This document shows, piece by piece, positions 27,101-42,100 of a stretch of 64,000 nt of DNA. The translations under genes were made by a program, and so were the position numbers. The notes under the pieces are model-generated. The model searched no databases. It was not told the origin of the DNA and saw only the letters and a list, made by a program, of their open reading frames with translations. Each line of letters begins with the position of its first letter. The first letter of the stretch is position 1. The DNA is taken from contig NW_008708015.1 of NCBI RefSeq assembly GCF_000327385.1, forward strand, positions 197,771 to 261,770, written 5' to 3'. The DNA comes from Lottia gigantea (taxonomy: Eukaryota > Mollusca > Gastropoda > Lottiidae).

Positions 27101-30100
27101 TCCTGGTTCTATGAGACCTTCCTCATTGAATACCTATTACAGAGTATCACCTTTTGAGAGTTTGTCATAATCACAAGGAAAAATGCAACAAATAATTTGA
27201 GTTCAGAACTCAAGATCATAATCATTCAACAGAACATGTTGGATGATTTCATGGATTCTAGAAGAGGCTTGGCATAATATCTCATCTGCTTTGCTTTCAA
27301 CAACTGACGTTGTCAGTCATTTAGCTTTCAGCCAGGAAATAGACTTTGTTGACATAATACACCATGATGAATTTGTGTGGGTTATTTTTGTTAAAGGGCT
27401 AAATTGTTGACAGGCATGGTAATCTATGTACCAATAATGATCTAATTATTACTTTTTTAAGATCTAAAATTGGGAACTTGAATCAATTGTGAATCACACA
27501 AAATCGTAAGCTTCCCTCTTACATATAAACTAATATTGGACCATTTTAGGATGCCAAAAGAGACATAGTTGTCTGACATTTATCTTTCTTTTCATCATAC
27601 ATCAGATCAATGGAGATCAAAGGATCAATCTTATGGTATTTCTCAATGTTAAATTCTACACTGACGACAAATTCTTATCGTAAGATTTTTTGTGGAACAG
27701 GACCCAAATGATTTACTTACCGAATGGATCTTTAGCTTTAATGGGTCCAATAGCTTGAGTGGCTTTACCAGCACCAGCGGCATTCTCTGCCATGATCCTG
27801 AATTCATAGTCGTCATTCTCGATCAGATCAGTGACTGTATAAATAGTATCACGAACAGGGCTCTTGTTACATTTCGTCCATCGTGGACTGGTTTTAGTCT
27901 TCTTCTCAATCAAATATCCAGTTACTGGGCTTCCTCCGTCGTTCTCTGGTGGTACCCAGGTTAATGTCACTGATGATTTTGTAACTTCGGTTGGTTGGAA
28001 TTTTCGTGGCTCACTTGGTACATCTGAAAACAAAGTATCTAAAATGTTAGCAAGCTAAATATGTGATTCTGTGATATCTGAAGCTTAATCAAAAGGGGGT
28101 TACAAAAGTTTATGATACATAATGGTCTGGTAAATCAAATGAACAAAGAATTCATGAGAATCTCTATACTAGATCTCTTCTTTTACAAACCTAGAAATGA
28201 CTTGGAGAAAGTGACTTCAAATCCTTCATAATAAGTCAGTGATAATAAATTTGTAAAATATAAAATTGAATAGAAGTTACATGGAGAAATTATTTCAAAT
28301 CTTGTTAAACTGACTGAATAAAAGAGCCCACTTAATTTGTAAAATACAAAATTAAATATTCTAAACATACCATAAGGACTCTTGGCAACAATTCCTTCCA
28401 AGATAACAGCTGGTTCACTAACACCAACTTCATTTTCAGCAGAAACACGGAAATAGTATTCATTACCCTCCAATAGTTTCTGTACAGTGAAGGAGTTGGT
28501 TGAACCATCCACAGTGTGAACTGGCATCCAGGTGTTTCTCTTGGCATCACGTTTTTCAATGACATAGCCTGTGATATCACAACCACCAACTTCTGTTGGA
28601 GGTTCCCAAGTAAAGGCAATAGAATCTTTCTGGATTTCTACTGGTTTTAGGTTGCTTGGTTGAGATGGCTTGTCTGAAAAAATAGAAATGGATTTAATTA
28701 TAACAAATTCTTTTCAAACTGTTAAAGTACATATCTTACAGAGAAATTCAAAAATATTAACATTACCAGTTTTTGTGGAGTTTTGAGTTTTTATTTTTCA
28801 ATGTAATATAATACTGTTTGTGGTCAAATTCAATTGTGATCCATCATCGTTATATCTTACAGAAAACTGCTTTAATAAGAACTTACCTTTGACAATGACT
28901 TCAAAATCAGCTTCAGCCTTGCCTACTACGTTTTCAGCACAGATAGAGTAGATTCCACAATCATTCAACATGGCGTTTTTAATGGTAACTGTAGAGTATA
29001 CGTCTGTTGTTTCTACATTAACACGTTCTGATTTCTCTAGAGGTTTATCTCCCAGCTGCCATTTGATTGTAGGTGATGGTATACCACTCACATTGACTTG
29101 GATCACCAGGGTTGAGCCAGCTTTCACTTTCTGGGCACTCTTTAATTTGTTGTCGTATTCCAGAACTGGTGGAGCTGTAAAGGAAAGAAATCAGTAGTCA
29201 GAAATTTTATTCAAAAGAGAAAATCCAAAAAAGAAGGAAAATTACATGATTGAAAAGTATTTCGGACCCTTCATGATGTGATATAGATATCTCAAGAGAG
29301 AATATATGTTTTCTATCCATAGCATTGTACACCACCTAAGATTGCTTTCATCTCAATCTGTGATCAGGGTTGTCAATATTAAATGTTTTCGAAGTTTACC
29401 TAGTATTCAGAATTATCAACTCAGCATCTATTTAATGAGTTCACTTTGTTAATATTATGTGGTTTTTAAGTTTTTTCAGAGAGTCCACATAGTTTATTAT
29501 GTATTTAGGTTTGTCAAGTCATCATCTCTTTCAGAGAGTTCACATAGTTTATTATGTATTTAGGTTTGTCAAGTCATCATCTCTTTCAGAGAGTTCACAT
29601 AGTTTATTATGTATTTAGGTTTGTCAAGTCATCATCTCTTTCAGAGAGTTCACATGGTTGGTATTCAGTATGCAAGAAACCACATTATCAATTATGATAT
29701 TTCTTAAATGAATGTGTCAATGGGACAAATTCAAAGCCATTTGTACAGGATAGAATACTTACTGTGTATAGCTAGACTGCCTTCAGTTTGGACTTTACCC
29801 AGGGGGTTGGTGACTTCACATTGATATTTACCACTGTCACTGGGCTCAGTCTTATGGATCACCAGCGAGGCTACCTCGTCTTCATAGCTCATCTCATATT
29901 TCGACGATTTCTGAATTTCTTTTGAGGATTTAAACCTGGAGAAAAGGAAAAGGAACAAATTACAACAATTGTTAGCTTTTTAATTAGAGTTTTATATCCC
30001 CCTTTTATTTTCCTAGCTTTAACATCAATTGAAGAATAATCTAATTCTGATTCTAAAATATATTACTTTTAACAGTTTTAAATCATACTTTTATTCACCT

Positions 30101-33100
30101 TATTTCAATATCTCTGGGGTTGAAAGTGTCAAAGCAAAATTGATCGTGAGATTTTTTGTGGAACATGGCCCAGATTGACTGGTAAAGAACAAGAAAGAAA
30201 GGATCTCCTTACCATTTGATTTGTGATTCAGGTTCTCCAACATCCACATCACATTCCAGTATAGCATCTTTAGGTGCTACCACAATCACGTCTGATAACG
30301 GTTCTAATATCACTGGAGGTGTACCAACTGAAATAAAGATAATAGCTATTTAAACTGGGATGCATTCCACATTTTGAGATTAAGCTTTTTATATGACCAA
30401 CTTTTCTAGCTGATACACCTTTAATATTTCTAGACTATACTTAAGAAAACTAAACCATGATTCAAATAGAATTTTCTGTTTTTATATAGAAAATTCTGAT
30501 GGTGGAAAATTGCAGAGGATAGTAAGAACTTCTCTTGATTTATTCATATCAAGGAATTTGAGAGACAATTGGAGGGCAGAGAACATTAATGGAATGGATG
30601 GAATTCCCCTTTCTGAATGTTGAAACCATACTCACCAATTGGTTCTTCAACTAAAACAGGTTTAGTTGGTTCTGATGGTTCACCAACACCAGCACGGTTC
30701 TCGGCAGAAATACGGAACTGGTATTCAGATTTCTCCCGTAGTCCAGTCACACTGAAAGTTGTATCAGGCACTGTGGAATCATTTGCCTTGGTCCAGTTAA
30801 ATGATCCTTTAGGTCGGTATTCAATGATATAGTTAGTGATTGGGCTACCACCATCAGATTCTGGTGGGGTCCATTTTAAGGCTGCAGATTTCTTGTCGGT
30901 TCCTGTTACTTCTGGTGCCGCTGGACGACCAGGGACAGCTGAAAATAAAAGCGAAAGTATTAGAATAAAATTTGGATATTGATTGATAATAAGTCTGAGA
31001 TGAGTAAAATGATCTTTGCTGCTTAAACAAGTTTCAAGAAATTTTCCACGTAACAATATTTTAATACTGCATCCCTCAGGTTAAAAAATCCCATATCAAC
31101 TGAAATTGTCTTATCCAATGACAATATTTTTCTCTGTAAAGCCACAGGTATGGCAAGCCAGTGATATGTTAAGATGCCGCATTACTTGTTTACTGTTGTC
31201 AATGACGTCTATAAATATAGACTGTTGTCAGCATGCTGAGAGCCAAAGGACTTTTGCAAAACCAGCTTTGATTGGAGGAAGATCAAATTTTGTCCAGTGA
31301 AAACTGTGAATCTAATTTATGCTTGGCAGGTTTTCCCTATTCTTTTTTTGTGTATGTGCTCTGCCAGGAATGAAATTTATTAACCTCTCAAGCACAATTG
31401 CGATGTAAATATGATGTTCTATCAAAGAAATGGTGTATGCTCTCAACCAATGAAAAGAGAGATATTTTTCGTTCATTTAATATACCAAGTTATTGACTTG
31501 TTATTCTTATAGTAAGCAACACTTACTCCATGGATCCTTAGCTTTGATACTTTCAGAGGGTTCACTCGGTTTTGAAGGACCAGCTAGGTTGACGGCAATA
31601 ACTCGGAACTGGTATGTGTTGTCTTCTACCATATCAGTAATGCTGTAGGTTGTGTCTGCTACAGGTTCCTTGTTGACTTGCAGGTATCTAGGACTGAATC
31701 CAGACATCTTCTCAATCATATAGCCAGTGACTGGAGAACCTCCATCCTTCTCTGGTGGAGTCCAGGTCAATATTGCTGATGTTTTTCTTACTTCAGAGAC
31801 AACTGGTGTTCCAGGAGCATCAGGTACATCTAGAATATCAGAAATTAAAGTTGAAACTTTATTTATTATTTTTGAAAAACTGAAATTTATGATTATGATT
31901 ACTTTACATATATAAAATATACAAGGTTACTTTAATTCAATATAATATTATTTAAAAATATTCAAATTGCCAAAAGTTTGAAAAAAAAAACCCTCAATTT
32001 GTCAGACCAGAATACAAAATCCAGTATCCAAGGCTGTTATCTTATCTTTTTTCATCAATAATTATTCATCTTACAGTATTTTCGATGTCTTCAGCAACCT
32101 TCGATCTAAATTTTAAACCAAAACAGACAGAAAAATAATATTCTTTCTGAAATATAACTTACTAAACATGTGTTTAGCTGTGAAAGGCTCAGATTCAGTC
32201 GGTTCACTCAAACCAATTTCACTTCGAGCAAAAACTCGGAAAACATATTGACTATCTTTCACCAATCCTTTAACAGGAAGTTGAAGATCTGGAGTTTCAC
32301 CGAGCTCGTTCCATGCATGTCTGATGACTTCACGTTTTTCAATCTTGTAAGATGTGACAGGTTTGCCGCCTTCATCTTCAGGAACTTCCCAGTGGACCAC
32401 GGCTGATTCAATAGTAATGTCTGTTACTGTAACATTTCGTGGAGGTAATGGTTTGTCTGAAAGAGAGGAGTAGCTGGTAAAATCTTAATCTTTACTTTCA
32501 CGAGTCAAAAACATCAAGGTCAAAGTAAGGTTTCCTTATACAGAGTATTCTGTTCATATCCAAAGTAAAGACATCTGAAGTTTGACTCAAGTTGATTTAA
32601 GAAATGAATGGCATTAACATTAAATATTTAACATTCTCTTGACAAGGACAGACTTCCCCTTCCATCAAACCCAACCTGTATAAAGTTGTAATAATCTACA
32701 CTTTTTCATCAAACTGGAGTTTTAAGGATACTTACCAAGTACAACCAATTTAATATCAACGACAGCTTTGCCATTATCATTCTCCATGGTAACAGTATAA
32801 CTTCCTGTATCGGAACGTTTAACGTGACCCAGTCTCACAGTCGTCATATTGTAGATGGTTTGAGCTTCCATTCGCTTCTTATCTGGAAGATCACCTCCAT
32901 TGAAAGACCAACAGACTTTCGGTTGTGGATTTCCTGAGAAAGGGATCTCAAAGGCTGTAGATTGACCAACGTTGAGATAAACAGTTTCTTCAAACTTCTT
33001 GTCAATAAAAATCTTAGGTGGTGCTGTAAAACAGAATACAAATTACTATCATTTCCAGCTAAGATGGACTTAAGAGAGCCAATAACAATGAGTGCCAGTC

Positions 33101-36100
33101 ATAATGAGAACCAGTAACAACAAGAGCCAGTAACAACAAGAGCTTGTAACAACGAGAGCTTGTAACAATGAGAGCTTGTAACAATGAGAGCCAGTAACAA
33201 TGAGAGCCAGTAACAATGAGAACCATAATGAAAGCCAATAACAATGAGACAAATACAAACCTTCAACAAAGAGACAAGCCTTGGAAGATTTTCGTTTGGC
33301 AACAACTTTATAATCTCCTTCATCCTTTCCATCAACCTCATGGACAATCAGTTTCTGGACAGGTCCATCCACGATCATCTCATGTTTATCTCCAGGGAGT
33401 AGGGGCTTGTCATTGTGGAACCATACAGTGGCAATATTGGGTTTGTTCAGTTCAGCTTCAAATGTAGCTGTTCCTGGTATTACTTTGACTTCAATGTCTT
33501 CAATATTTCGTACAAATTCAATATTCTCTTCTGTAATGGAAAAATAAAAACGATTTTAGGAAAAGCAACAAAAACTTTCGAAGAGGCTTGGAACAACGTG
33601 TGGCGCCAGGCCTGGTATACCTACTCTTCTAGACACGTGACACCACTGTTCATTATGAAAATACTTACTCACTTATGATTGAAATGTTTCTACATATGAA
33701 TAGTGTATTTGCTGTTATCAATTTATTGCCAAACTGTAATTTTAGATTTAGGGTTTCACTTTGCGGTTTTGTTCATTAGTACTTGTTTTTTGGGTTTGCT
33801 GTATGTCTTTCAAATATTTTGTGTGCCATATTTGTTGCTTTATTTCTAAACTCTTTAACAAAATACTGACCTTCAACCAGAACTTTAGCTTTGGAAACTT
33901 GATCTCCAACTTTAACAGAATATTCAGCTTGATCTTCCAGTTCAGCTTCATCAAGAGTCAGAGAGTGTAGAGTTCCGTCAGATTTGATCTTAAAACGACC
34001 TTCAGCCTGGACCTTGTTACCATCCTTATACCAGGTAGCATCACAAGGCTTGGAAACTTGGCATTCCAGGTAGATTTCTTGTCCCTCTGTGACTTGGATG
34101 TTGGCAAGCTGCTTCTCAATTTCAACTGGTGCTTCTGTTAGACAAAATAACAAGTATCATGAGTATAGGCTACCAGATCAAATGAAACTCATAAACTGAA
34201 GTGACTTTTGAAAGGTAAAAGTGTAATGGAATGCTCTGTTATACTGTTAATAATTTCATGTCCTAATAGGACAATAATAAACTTATAGGAGCTATAGGAG
34301 TTAATGGGCCTTTCATCATTCAGCCTATATTCACTAATACTCAGTCAGATTTTTGAGGTTCCTTTTATACTAGCAGTATATGATACTATCCCAAACATCC
34401 TTTGATATTATTAACAGTTTTTTGTGAATGTTGTGTCAGGCCCATAGCCAGGCTTGATTGTTCGGGGGTAGCAAGTGATATATCCGAAGGGGCAATTTGG
34501 TATTTAGCTGCAATGCATGCCCCCCCTCCCTTGCTCCCCTTCCCCATAGCTATGGGCCTGAGTTGCATGCTCACCTTTAACAGAGACACGAGCTGAGGTC
34601 TTCCTATCTTTAATTAGACATTTATAAACAGCTTCATCCTCCAGACTGGCATTGTCAATAGTCAGGGTATGGACACATCCTTTCACTGTCAGATGGACAG
34701 TCTCAGACTCTACCAGGTCGGTTCCATTCTTCTGCCATTTGGATGGTACATCTTCTTTGTTGACTTCACAAGACAGTACCAAGGATTGTTTCTCTGGAAC
34801 TTCAGTGTCCTTCAATGGTTTGGTGATCTCAATGGGTAATTCTGAAAAGGTTGTCAGTGTGTGATGAGGTAAATATTTAACTAAGCTTAATATAATAATA
34901 ATAATAATAAAAATAATAATAATAACAAACTCTTTATTTTGCATGGGTCACAATAAAGCCCAGTCAACAAGGACATGATCCTATCTTACATTCAGCCCTT
35001 GGGGACAGTATAATAAATGAATGAGAAAAAAAAAAAAATGTGGACTCTCCGAAAGAGATACCTAGTTGTAAAACTCAGTATCAAGTAATATTGAATGGAT
35101 TCATTGTTAGCTATGTGGACTCCCAAAAGGAGAATCCATAACCTAGATGATACAGACAGTCAATGATATCTACATGCTCTAAAATCAAAGGGATGTTTAG
35201 GCTATGTTACAACATTTATTGTGAGGTGAAAATTTCAGGAATGTGCTGGTATATTACTCTGGTCCTAATTTTACAAAATATATATTAAGATTGAAAATAT
35301 TATTATTTTTTAAGTTTCTAGGAAAAATGGTGAAGGACATTTCAAAGAGTCTTCGAACTTGTTTCATCCAGCTCTTAAAGTTTTATTTCCATATCTTAAA
35401 AACGTTGATTCAGAGGAGATTGGCTGTCTCGATCTTGGAATCAGTAAAATTCTTCAACTAATAATTAGCCTCAATAACACTTCAGACCATCTGGACTCAG
35501 GAACACAAAACATTTCTCTAGTTTTTACTCAAATTTATCAAGAAAAGATTAATGTGATAATGCCAGAAACATTGTGCCCTAAGGAATAGTTCAATACATT
35601 TTTTCTTTGATACAATCAGTTATACACCTGTAATAGCTGCTTCCAAATTTGAGTAAAATATCAGCTAAGTGTGAAAAAAGGTTTGTAGCCCGAGGGGCAA
35701 AGAACTTAAGTTGTGAGTTTGACAGGTAATTATAGAAATTCAATGATAGTTTTTTATAAATATTCACAAAGATAGACTATCGTACACCCAGCTGTTGACA
35801 AAAAAAAGAATTAGTTAAATTAAATAAAGAAGTAGTATCAGCATACTATTAATTAATTTAGATTAATCCCAACTCCCAAAAGCACTGGTAGAGCCATAGT
35901 TAGTAAGAATAGATTAGTACCTGTTATGTTAAGTTTAGCAGAACTCTTTTTGTCCTCAATTTCAATCGTATATAATCCACTTTGTTCCATAGTCACACTC
36001 TTAATTATCAGAATAAAGGTGACTTCATCAACTTTCATCTCATATTCAGCGCCAACCGTGATCTCTTTTCCATCTTTCAGCCATTTTGCTGTAGCTCCAG

Positions 36101-39100
36101 TACGAGAAACTTCACATTTAAATGTTGCTGTTTCCTTCTCTTGTATTTTAACATCTTTCAGAGGTTTTATTATCTCAATTGGCAATTCTAAAATTCATTA
36201 TAAATCATTCTTTTACCATTTACAATTTTTGAAAACAAACCCGATATCAATTATAAAATCTATATCAAATGAAGTTTACACTAATTTCAAATAATTGAAT
36301 CGGTGGAATTTACAATTGGTTGAATTAAATGAATCTTCTAATCTTTTAAACTGAATCATTTCATTAAATAATGTGTCAACTTGTGTTTTATCTTCTAATT
36401 CAAAATCTTTATCAATATTTATTTATCATTTTAACATCAAAAACTGTGTCAACTTTCATGCCAATTAAAGCATAATCTAGATTAATATTTATTTATATTT
36501 GTTACAGCTAAAGTATTTACCATTAACTATAACTTCAGCTGTAGATTCTACATTATCAATTTTAACTTGGTATGTTCCTTTATCAGATATTACACATTTA
36601 GATATCACCAACTTGTGAACCGACTTCTCAACTTGGATTTTCACTCTCGTGCTGGCTTTAATTATTTTATTTTCATAAAACCATTCAGCTTTTCTGTTTG
36701 ATTTGTTGACTTCACATTCCAGCGTGATAGTTTGTTTCTCACTGACCTTGACTGGGGTTAAAGGTCGTGTAAACTCAAGTGGTTGTTCTAAATACGAAAA
36801 AATTTAAAAATTAATTCCAGTTTCGAGATTTATCATTTTCAAACTAAATTAATCGTAATTCTTAAATCTAGGTTTTAAATATATAAAGAGAACTTGTTGA
36901 ATCTAATTTAAGACTTAATAAATAATCTGTAAGTGATATTTAGGTGTAGAGATCACATTAAATAATGGAACACAATTTTATATTATACTATTCCTTAGTT
37001 TTATTGTATACAACGTTTCAACAATCTACATTGTCATCATCAGTTTATATAGTATACTACTCCTTAGTTTTATTGTACACAACGTTTCAACAATTTACAT
37101 TGTCATCATTAGTTTATATGGTATACTACTCCTGGGTTTTATTGTACACAACGTTTCAACAATTTACATTATCATCATCAGTTTATATAGTATACTACTC
37201 CTGAGTTTTATTGTACACAATGTTTCTACAATTTACATTGTCATTATCAGTTTATATAGTATACTACTCCTTAGTTTTATTGTACACAATGTTTCTACAA
37301 TTTACATTGTCATTATCAGTTTATATAGTATACTACTCCTGAGTTTTATTGTACACAATGTTTCTACAATTTACATTGTCATTATCAGTTTATATAGTAT
37401 ACTACTCCTTAGTTTTATTATATACAATGTTTCTACAATTTACATTGTCATTATCAGTTTATATAGTATAGTACTCCTTAGTTTTATTGTACACCATAAA
37501 ATTGTGCTCCATTATTTAAGATTTAATAAATATTTTTAACAGCCTTGATAAAAATGTTTTCACATGTAAAAAATAAAGATTATTGAAGAATAGAATATAA
37601 TAATGACCTATAACAGTAAGAGAAGCTGCTGTAGATTTATCATTAATCTTTAAACTGATTTCACCACTGTGGACACTAGTTGTCTTCTCAATTCTTAGAG
37701 TATGAACTTTGCCCTCGGATTTGATGATATAGCCATCCCTAGTCTTCGCTTCCTTTCCTTTATGGAACCATTTACCAATGGCGCCAGATTTAGAAACTTC
37801 ACATTCAAACATGGCTACCTCTGATTCCTGAACTGATACGTCTTGTAGAGGTTTGGTTATTTCAATGGGTATTTCTACAAATTTTTAATAAAATTTTTAA
37901 TCACAGTTCAGTAGCTTACTATTGATTTAGAATTTGCTGGGAGTTATTTTTTTTTATGCCAAAAGAGTGCAATTTTGGGTGAAAACATGTCCTATTAGAA
38001 TTCCAAAGGTCAAAGCTTTAGAAGAACGTCCTAAAAATTTTCTTATTTGAGTTATCCAAACCCAGCTTTCAAAGAAATATCAACCACCTACATTCCCTAA
38101 ACTCTAGCTTTTTCCACATTTCACTAAACATTTCACACTACTTTTTTGTTTTTAACGAATATTTGTCCTATTAGAATTTAACAGGTCAACTTTAGACCTC
38201 GAATTACCTCCTAGCAATTTTCTTAAATGAGTTATCCAAACCAAGCTGGGATGACAGGAATATTGTGGAAGACCTCATTGTTCACCTTTCAATATCAACC
38301 ACCTAAATTCCCTATACTCTGGCTCTCTTGCAATATTTCATTAGATTTAAACTACCTTTTTTGTTTTTAACCTTTTTAAAGGAAAATTTTGTTTTCATAT
38401 TTGAATTTTCAATACAAAATTATCAGAAATAAGAGAATAATATGTACCAGTAACAGTGAGTTTAGCTTCTGATTTAACAGTTGTATCAAATTTCACCATT
38501 ATTTTTCCTGTATCCTCTACCGTGATATTTTCTTTCATGATAGAATGTTTTGTACCATCTGATTTCATAACGAACCCATCGCTGTCTTTTACTTCTTTAT
38601 TTTTAAACATCCATTTTGGTTTCAAGCCTGTTTTATTCACCTCACATTCGAACATGACTGTTTGAGATTCTTGTAATTTGACGTCTTTTAACGGAACTTT
38701 GATCTCGACTGGTAATTCTGTGACAAATTTTAAAGGGACTTTAGAATATGTTATAAAAACATCGATAAAAAAATGTTGATAACCACTTTCTTTTTTTTTA
38801 CGTTAATCTGTTCAGCATTAGGAAATTTTATAATTACGATATTTATTTACCTCTCAAAATGATTTAATTTGAAATGAATTAGATTTGAAAAGCAACTTAG
38901 ATAAAATTGTTGTTTAATTAATATTTTGTTAATTTTTTAACTTGATATTAGAAAATCAAAAAAGGTATTTCTAACTTGAAGATATCATTTAGATATAAAT
39001 TTTGTATTTTTATTTAACATAGAAATTTTGCAATGTAATATAGGCTACCTTTAACAGTTAGTTTGGCAGTTGATTCCAGTTTATCGTTAAATCTAACGGA

Positions 39101-42100
39101 GAATTTTCCACCATCTTTAACGTTGACTTCTTCAAGTTGTAAGGTGTGTTTAGTACCTTCTATTTTTATGATATACCCATCTTTTTCTAGAGCTTCTTTT
39201 TCTTGATGGAACCAAGTTGCTTTAACATTGGCTTTGGAGACTTCACAAGTAAAGGTGGCAGTTTGTAGTTCGTTGATTTTGACGTCTTTGAGTTGTGTGA
39301 CAATTGTTAGTGCCCCCTCTATAATTAATTGAGTTAGTGCAAGTTACAACATATAGAATAAGTGACTATAATAATCAGTACTGTCGATGGAACAAAAACT
39401 CACTCTGCCCTAGAATTAGGACTGTGGCAAAGGTTTTATGGAAAATTACAGAAGTGGCCAGTATCCTGACAGGCGATAGATTTCCAAAACCTGACATCAA
39501 ATAAAAGGGAAGCACTCTAATGTGGATTCAAATTTTGAAAGTAGCTTGTAAATCATTAAGAGAGCTGAAACAAATGAGTTATTGTTCCATTGACAGTGGG
39601 AATTGCTTTTCAGACAACAATATTGCAAGAATGGAAGAATCAGATGCTGAAAACACACAGACTGAAAGTTTTTGCTTTTAAGTTTTCCAAAATCATCTTT
39701 GCTCTGAATAAGTAGATAAGCAGATTGTCGATACATGTATTGCAACATTGTTTTGAGAATAGCAAAAGTGGTTAATAATTAAAGTAATAAATGTTGATTA
39801 GGAAAGGTTTACAACATGTATATATATATGTCTGTTATAAAGGAAACTTTCTGTGTGTTGGGACACTTCTATAACAAGTCTGATTATTGTTCTAATTCAT
39901 ACAAATTAACTATCAATTATAAATGTTTGCAGGTGCCCTGTGGCGCAGGGGACAAAAAAAATGATAAATAAATAAAAGAGAATTTTGTTTAAGAAATATG
40001 ATATGATGTCTAAAGAAAATGTGGTTACTCCAGACCCTCCCCCAAAAATTGTTCACCTCCCAACTCTCGACAATAAACATTTTTGCCTCACAGTTACAAG
40101 ACTTGAGCAACAGCCCTTGCTGTATGCTCACAAAACGATCTTAGCGCTAGGATGTCCTAGGTTCTTGTAACACTGTTTCTAGGATATCCTAGGGTCTTGT
40201 AACACTGTTCGTAGGATGTCCTAGGGTCATAACTTCTAACACTGTTTCTAGGATATCCTAAGGTCTTAACTTCTAACACTGTTTCTAGGATATCCTAGGG
40301 TTTTAACTTCTAACACTGTTTGTAGGATATTCTAGCACTTAGATTTTTTTGAAAATATGTGGCCTGGTTAAGTTATGTACCTAGAACAACTGAAACAAAA
40401 AAACCAACTCACCATCAACTAAGACTTCAGCAGTAGATTCTACTTCATCAATTTTGACTTTGTAGACACCCTCATCATCCAAGATAGATTTAGAGATGAC
40501 CAGTTTGTGGACATTTCCTTCAGTTTGGAATTTGATTCTGTCACTAGGCTTGATCTCTTCATCATCTACGAACCATTGAGATTTTTTGCCTGGTTTACTG
40601 ACTTCACATTGTAAAGTAATAGTCTCTTTCTCTGTTACCTTTACATTCTTCAATGGCTTGGTCAGCTCCAAAGGTAATTCTGAAATAAGATTTGAACAAC
40701 ATTTAGAAGCGGAGAGCACATATAACAGAAAACACAAGGGAATATATTATGGTATAATAACACACTTCTTTAATAACATCAGGTACATTCACACATGTGG
40801 CGTCATCAGATGTTGACACATGTAAATTGTGTTTAAACGTTATGTATTTTGTTATTAAAGAAGTGTGTAATTCTGAAAAAGATTATCAATTGATAAAGTT
40901 TACTTAGTTTTAAACCTAATGTTCAATAAAACTGGAAAATGCCAACTGAGCTTTCTGACTTTTTTGATTATTTACAGAAAAATCATCTACAACAGTTTGG
41001 AAAGGCTGAGATTGCCTGTTGCTTTAAGTGCAAATACAAATTTTAAAGATTGTTAGGTTATATATTAACCAAAAACAAATTGAATTTTCATTGGCAAAGA
41101 TGAGAAACAACCAGCAAGTTAACAAAAACTCAAGTTTTTGTCAGTGTTCCTGTTTGTATAAGATTATATATTTTATTGTTAGGAAAATTAGTTAATTTGT
41201 TACAAATAATTAAAAAGATTAACAAGATTAGTAGACATGCTAAGCACCTGTTACAATTAATCTAGCAGTGTTTGATATTCCTTTAGCTTCAAACTTCACT
41301 TCTCCAGCATGATCCAGCTTGGTCTTCTCTATTTTCAGAATATGAGTTTTTCCATCCACCTTGATCACATAACCATCTCTTGATTTCGCTTCCTTTCCTT
41401 TGTGGAACCATTTTACTCCTGTCACAGTTTTAGAGACTTCACATTCAAAAACAGCTATTTTAGACTCTTCCACTGTAACATCCTCAAGTTTCTTGGTGAA
41501 TTCTACTGGCAGTTCTAAATATAAGGGGTTTGAAAGTGTATGTTAATTAGTAAGTGTTATATATTACAGTACATGCAGAGGTTGGTCAACGAGAAAGTTA
41601 ATATTAATAAAAGTGAAGCTAAATATAATGTTTTGTCTCCAAAATTTCAAACAGAGTCAGTTCTTAATTTGGATGTCAGAGCTTTAAAAGTTTTAATGGT
41701 AGACTGATTGATTGGCACTGGACATGAAAATTCAATGAAAGCAAGATACTTCAAATTAAGATCATAGTTTGACCAAAAACACTGATTTGAATTATATGGT
41801 AAGCTATATCTAGTAAGGTTTTTAGAAATTAGTTTTTTTTATAGAAATTTGGACCAAGGTATTTAATACCTACAAAACTTAATCAAGTATTTATGACTTC
41901 AAACATTTTTTCAAAAATTTTGTCCAAAGTAGGTTAACCAGCTGTTTAAGGTCCACCACTAAGATAATAATTAACAAATAACATGTACCAGTAACAGTAA
42001 GTTTAGCCTCTGATTTCACAGTTGTATCAAATTTCACAGTAAACTTTCCACTGTCATCCAGGCTGATATTTTCTTTAATCAAGCTATGTATCTTTCCCTC

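Noticed and set aside
27676-30175. Shared text AGATTTTTTGTGGAACA at 27680 and 30151
   Set aside because: Only about 30 bp match and no borders are visible; probably a small dispersed fragment, too short to annotate.
33059-33378. Repetitive peptide (Leu/Ser/His-rich) read through the 16-bp minisatellite on the minus strand
   Set aside because: It is read-through of the intron beyond the exon at 33261; the Ig frame ends at a GT donor just before the array.
36965-37204. 79-codon plus-strand repeat peptide
   Set aside because: 69 is divisible by three, so any open unit stays open over copies; it lies in the tandem core of a transposon-like element.
40860-40880. AATTCTGAAAAAG at 40868, identical in type to acceptor borders of Ig exons
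   Set aside because: No Ig coding sequence lies beside it, so it is a chance match or a relic; not called as an exon.
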